A stretch of 64,000 nt of DNA. It comes from Streptomyces sp. NBC_01439. GTDB taxonomy: Bacteria; Actinomycetota; Actinomycetes; Streptomycetales; Streptomycetaceae. Of this stretch, positions 60,742 to 64,000 are shown in pieces. The translations under genes and the position numbers were made by a program. Positions within the stretch are counted from its first letter, which is position 1; every line of letters starts with the position of its first letter. The notes under the pieces were generated by a model. That model did not search any database. It was given only the letters and a program-made list of their open reading frames with translations, and had not been told where the DNA came from. The stretch covers positions 2,604,001-2,668,000 of the forward strand of contig NZ_CP109487.1 of NCBI RefSeq assembly GCF_036227605.1, written 5' to 3'.

Positions 60742-62397
60742 TTGGACCTCAAGCCTTCCGCTCACACCGACACCTTCGCCCGTGACCACCTGCCACCCGC
60801 GGACACCTGGCCGGAGCTCCTCTTCGAGCTGCCCGAGCTGGCCTATCCGGACCGCCTGAACTGCGGGGCCGAGCTGCTCGACGCCACCATCGCCCGGTTC
60901 GGCCCGGCCGGCGCCGACCGCCCGGCCTTCCGCAGCGGCTCGGGCGAGGTGTGGTCGTACGGCGACCTGCGCCAGCGCGTGGACCGCCTGGCCCACACGC
61001 TCACCGCCGACCTCGGCGTGGTTCCCGGCAACCGGGTGCTCCTGCGCGGACCCACCGGCCCCTGGCTCGCCGCCTGCTGGCTCGCGGTGATGAAGGCGGG
61101 CGCGGTGGCCGTCACCGTGCTGCCCCAGCAGCGCGCCCAGGAGCTGGCCACGGTCTGCGCGATGGCCCGGGTGGGGCACGCCCTGTGCCACGCGGACGTG
61201 CTGGACGACCTGGTGAAGGCCGAGGTGCCGGGGCTGCGGATCACCGTGTACGGGGGATCGGCCCCGGGGGACCTGCTCCGGCTGGCCGCCAGACATCCCG
61301 ATCCCTTCCCGGCCGCCCCGACCTCCGCGGACGACGTGGCCCTGATCGCCTTCACCTCCGGGACCACCGGGCGGCCCAAGGGCTGCATGCACTTCCACCG
61401 CGACCTGCTCGCCGTCGCCGACACCTTCTCCCGCAGCGTGCTGCGGCCCCGCCCGGACGACGTCTTCGCGGGCAGCCCGCCGCTCGGCTTCACCTTCGGC
61501 CTCGGCGGACTGGTCGTCTTCCCGCTGCGCGCCGGTGCCTCGGCGCTGCTGCTGGAGGAGGCGGTGCCGCGCCGGCTGCTGCCCGCCCTCGCGGAGCACC
61601 GGGTGACGGTGCTGTTCACCGCGCCCACCGCCTACCGGACGATGCTGGACGCGCTGGGCCCGTACGACGTGGGCATGTACGACCTGTCGGCGCTGCGCCG
61701 CTGCGTCTCGGCCGGGGAGAACCTGCCCGCCGCCACCTGGCGGGCCTGGTACGAGCGCACCGGCCTGCGCATCATCAACGGCATCGGGGCGACCGAGCTG
61801 CTGCACATCTTCATCTCCGCCGCCGACGAGGACATCCGGCCCGGTACGACGGGCCGGGTGGTCCCGGGCTGGGAGGCCCGGGTGGTGGACCGGGCCGGCC
61901 GCCCGGTCCCGGACAACGAGCCGGGACTGCTGGCCGTGCGCGGCCCGGTGGGCTGCCGCTACCTGGCCGATCCCCGGCAGGGGGAGTACGTACAGGGCGG
62001 ATGGAACCTGACCGGCGACACCTACGTGCGCGATCCGGAGGGCTACTTCCGCTACGTCGCCCGGGCTGACGACATGATCGTCTCGGCGGGCTACAACATC
62101 GCGGGCCCCGAGGTGGAGGAAACCCTGCTGCGCCACCCGGACGTGGTGGAGGCGGCGGTGGTGGGCCTCCCGGACGAGCGGCGCGGGCAGATCGTGGTGG
62201 CGTACACCGTGGCACGCGACGGTGCGGTGCTGACGGAGGAGGTCCTGCGCACCTTCATGCGGGCGGAACTGGCCCCGCACAAGTGCCCGCGCTCCTTCGT
62301 CTTCCTCCCGGCCCTCCCCCGTACCGCGACGGGCAAACTGCAGCGCTTCCGGCTGCGCGATCCCGGAGCCCGACCCGACCGGCCCGACAGGATCTAG
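60742..62397 (+). CDS. Aromatic acid-CoA ligase (2-aminobenzoate/benzoate-CoA ligase-like)
   Basis: 551-residue adenylate-forming ligase that would activate an aromatic acid to its CoA thioester. Motifs: AFTSGTTGRPKGCMH (A3), GATELLHIF (A5), GWNLTGDTYV (A7), ADDMIVSAGYNIAGPEVE (A8) and the C-terminal Lys in RTATGKLQRF. The start TTG 60742 (MDLKPSAHTDTFARDHLPP) follows GGGGGG; the frame further upstream looks non-coding. The N-terminal phrase FARDHLPPADTWPELLFELPEL recalls 2-aminobenzoate-CoA ligases. It is divergent from the dehydrogenase and followed by paaX. Confidence 0.88.
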   Translation: MDLKPSAHTDTFARDHLPPADTWPELLFELPELAYPDRLNCGAELLDATIARFGPAGADRPAFRSGSGEVWSYGDLRQRVDRLAHTLTADLGVVPGNRVLLRGPTGPWLAACWLAVMKAGAVAVTVLPQQRAQELATVCAMARVGHALCHADVLDDLVKAEVPGLRITVYGGSAPGDLLRLAARHPDPFPAAPTSADDVALIAFTSGTTGRPKGCMHFHRDLLAVADTFSRSVLRPRPDDVFAGSPPLGFTFGLGGLVVFPLRAGASALLLEEAVPRRLLPALAEHRVTVLFTAPTAYRTMLDALGPYDVGMYDLSALRRCVSAGENLPAATWRAWYERTGLRIINGIGATELLHIFISAADEDIRPGTTGRVVPGWEARVVDRAGRPVPDNEPGLLAVRGPVGCRYLADPRQGEYVQGGWNLTGDTYVRDPEGYFRYVARADDMIVSAGYNIAGPEVEETLLRHPDVVEAAVVGLPDERRGQIVVAYTVARDGAVLTEEVLRTFMRAELAPHKCPRSFVFLPALPRTATGKLQRFRLRDPGARPDRPDRI

Positions 62398-62406
62398 AGT
62401 GAACCC

Positions 62407-63207
62407 GTGGTCGAGCAGCACACTCCGCGATCCCTGATCGTCACGTTCTACGGAGCCTACGGGCGGGCCTTCGAGGGCCCGGTCCCGGTGGCCGCGCTGA
62501 TCCGCCTGCTGGGCGCGGCCGGCGTGGACGCCCCGTCGGTCCGCTCGTCGGTGTCCCGGCTGAAGCGGCGCGGCTTCCTGCTGCCCGAACGCGCGGCGGA
62601 CGGCTCGGCGGCGTACGGGCTCTCCGAGGAGGCCCGGCAGCTGCTGGACGACGGCGACCGACGGATCTACGGCAGCCCGCAGCTGACGGACGAGTGGCTG
62701 GTGGCGGTGTTCTCGGTCCCCGAGCAGGAACGGAGCAAGCGGCACCTGCTCCGCTCACGGCTGGCCCGGCTCGGTTTCGGCGCGGTGGCGCCGGGCGTGT
62801 GGATCGCCCCGGCCCGACTGTCCGAGGAAACCGCGCACACCCTGGAGCGGCTGCACCTGACCCCGTACGTGGAACTCTTCCGCGGCGCCCACCTCGGTTT
62901 CGCCCCGACCGCCGAGGCGGTGGCCCGCTGGTGGGACCTGGCGGCCCTGGCCAAGCAACACGAGCAATTCCTCGACCTGCACGAACCCGTCCTGCGGCGG
63001 CTCCGGTCGGGCCCGGAGCCGACTACTGAGGAGGCCTACCGGGACTACCTCCGGGCGCTGGACACCTGGCGTCGGCTGCCGTACGCCGACCCGGGCCTGC
63101 CGCGCGACCTGCTCCCGGCGGACTGGCCGGGCGACCGGGCGGCGGCCGTCTTCGCCGAACTGCACGAACGGCTGCGCGACGTCGGGGCCGGGTTCGCGCA
63201 ACCGTAG
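62407..63207 (+). CDS. PaaX-family transcriptional regulator
   Basis: 266 residues. The N-terminal winged helix (RSLIVTFYGAYGR, VRSSVSRLKRRGFLLPER) and the family-specific C-terminal region (DEWLVAVFSVPEQERSKRHLLRSRLARLGFGAVAPGVWIAP) identify a PaaX-type repressor, which responds to aryl-CoA such as phenylacetyl-CoA. GTG 62407 lies nine bases after the ligase stop, so it is in the ligase operon and probably also represses the divergent dehydrogenase-RidA pair in the 145-bp gap. The inducer is presumably the ligase product. Confidence 0.88.
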   Translation: MVEQHTPRSLIVTFYGAYGRAFEGPVPVAALIRLLGAAGVDAPSVRSSVSRLKRRGFLLPERAADGSAAYGLSEEARQLLDDGDRRIYGSPQLTDEWLVAVFSVPEQERSKRHLLRSRLARLGFGAVAPGVWIAPARLSEETAHTLERLHLTPYVELFRGAHLGFAPTAEAVARWWDLAALAKQHEQFLDLHEPVLRRLRSGPEPTTEEAYRDYLRALDTWRRLPYADPGLPRDLLPADWPGDRAAAVFAELHERLRDVGAGFAQP

Positions 63208-63234
63208 GCGGAGGGGATCGCGTCACGAGGTGGT

Positions 63235-63738
63235 GTGGCGCATTCCGATCTCCCTCCGCACCCGTTCCAGCCTCCGCATCCGTCCCCGCATCCGTCCCCG
63301 CCTCCGCCCCCGCGGCACCCATCGCCCCAGGCGCAGACCCGGCGCCAGGCACCGGTAGGGCCGGCCGGGCGGCGGGCCACGGGCCTCCTGCTGGTGGCGG
63401 CGGCGCTGGTCGGAGCCGTGGCCGGGTGGGCCGCCGTCGCACTCGCTTCGCACGCCCGCGCGTACTGCGACGCCGGTTGGGAGGCTGGCGGTCGGTTCGA
63501 GATGACCTTCCTGCTGGTGCTGATGGTGCCGGGGTGCGCCGTGCTCGCGCTGCTGATCGCCTTCCTCTCGCGACCGCTGCCCCTGTGGTCGCGGCCCGTG
63601 CCAGTCCTGCTCGTGCTCGCGGTGGTGGTGCTCGTCTTCTTCGCCTCGAAGGGGACGCTGGACGGCTACCCCGGGAACTTGGAGCGGTGCGGGCCGGACA
63701 ACGTGCCGCCGTGGTGGCCGGGGTGGCTGCCCGCGTGA
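63235..63738 (+). CDS. Proline-rich membrane protein of unknown function
   Basis: 167 residues. The first 45 are a Pro/His/Ser-rich cytoplasmic tail (FQPPHPSPHPSPPPPP), then three hydrophobic segments (TGLLLVAAALVGAVAGWAAVAL, FLLVLMVPGCAVLALLIAFL, VPVLLVLAVVVLVFF) and a short tail with NLERCGPDNVPPWWP. No family is recognised. GTG start with weak AGG upstream. Confidence 0.65.
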   Translation: MAHSDLPPHPFQPPHPSPHPSPPPPPRHPSPQAQTRRQAPVGPAGRRATGLLLVAAALVGAVAGWAAVALASHARAYCDAGWEAGGRFEMTFLLVLMVPGCAVLALLIAFLSRPLPLWSRPVPVLLVLAVVVLVFFASKGTLDGYPGNLERCGPDNVPPWWPGWLPA

Positions 63739-63782
63739 GAAATCCGGGTGCGGGCGGGCCGCGCGCCGCGCCACGATGGGTC

Positions 63783-64000
63783 ATGACTTGGACCTTCACC
63801 ACGGACCTGACGGCCTATCTGGCCGTGGCGGGCCCGGCCGCGGCCGCGCGGCCCGTCTCCAACACCCTTCTGCTGACCGTGGCCGACGGGCTGCAGCGCC
63901 GCGGGCCCGGTGCTTACGGCGACGGCACCCCCTTCTTCGGCTGGTGGACGGGGGCCGACGGCGTCGTCGCCGGCGGCCTGCTGTGCACCCCGCCGTTCCC
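63783..64000 (+). CDS. GNAT-like acetyltransferase, N-terminal part (cut by window edge)
   Basis: Only 72 residues are visible, starting MTWTFTTDLTAYLAVAGPAA and reaching VVAGGLLCTPPFP. The pattern of N-terminal helix (VSNTLLLTVADGLQRRG) and the GLLCTPPFP strand recalls a Streptomyces GNAT family with a long N-terminal extension; the acetyl-CoA site would lie beyond the edge. Assignment rests on memory of this family and is moderate. Confidence 0.5.
   Translation, partial: MTWTFTTDLTAYLAVAGPAAAARPVSNTLLLTVADGLQRRGPGAYGDGTPFFGWWTGADGVVAGGLLCTPPF

Overview
High-GC actinobacterial chromosome, almost certainly Streptomyces. Evidence: strong third-position GC, GTG/TTG starts, Tat and lipoprotein secretion, and a gene order that (from memory) matches the S. 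coelicolor block around SCO5998-SCO6011: xylFGH, the ROK regulator rok7B7, ngcEFG, aconitase, and an HTH-MurA fusion. All calls come from reading the sequence; no database search was run.

Layout. (1) 1-4017: D-xylose ABC transporter xylHGF (permease cut by the window edge) and its ROK regulator rok7B7. (2) 4612-8358: an mgtA-type Mg2+ P-type ATPase and a membrane protein, lying between rok7B7 and the ngc operon. (3) 8336-11677: ngcEFG (N-acetylglucosamine/chitobiose uptake) with a DasR-like site. (4) 11977-19463: aconitase with overlapping iron-box-like sites, a LacI regulator divergent from a Tat-exported amidohydrolase, and a haloalkane dehalogenase divergent from a MarR regulator. (5) 19534-21063: HTH-MurA fusion. 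(6) 21735-26700: a compact RiPP cluster with an XRE-TPR regulator, three small proteins, a radical SAM maturase, a precursor with repeated aromatic-X-Asn triads (AmcA/AmcB-like multi-cyclophane peptide), a pentapeptide-repeat protein and an HxD...H putative oxygenase. (7) 26708-31449: accessory segment with a trypsin-like protease, PadR plus membrane protein, a decayed 77-bp murA fragment, an atypical histidyl-tRNA synthetase and a frameshifted lipoprotein. (8) 31493-34536: class II glutamine amidotransferase, cytochrome P450 and FBP zinc-finger protein. (9) 34553-58549: a collagen/hydroxyproline utilisation region. (10) 59065-63207: RidA, acyl-CoA dehydrogenase, aromatic acid-CoA ligase and PaaX regulator, then a membrane protein and a partial GNAT enzyme.

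The collagen region reads as one pathway. A secreted M9 collagenase and an aminopeptidase P (divergent), an S9 peptidase and an oligopeptide ABC transporter would release, import and cleave Pro/Hyp peptides. Hydroxyproline epimerase-family enzymes, a three-subunit D-hydroxyproline dehydrogenase and a DapA-family deaminase would degrade hydroxyproline, and a pyrroline-2-carboxylate reductase-like protein completes a 3-hydroxyproline branch. An FCD-type GntR regulator sits in the middle. I find the same 12-bp near-palindrome (GTGAMATWNYAC) at six places, one in front of each of these transcription units including the regulator. Two of the copies lie inside an identical 32-bp stretch. This looks like a single-regulator collagen regulon.
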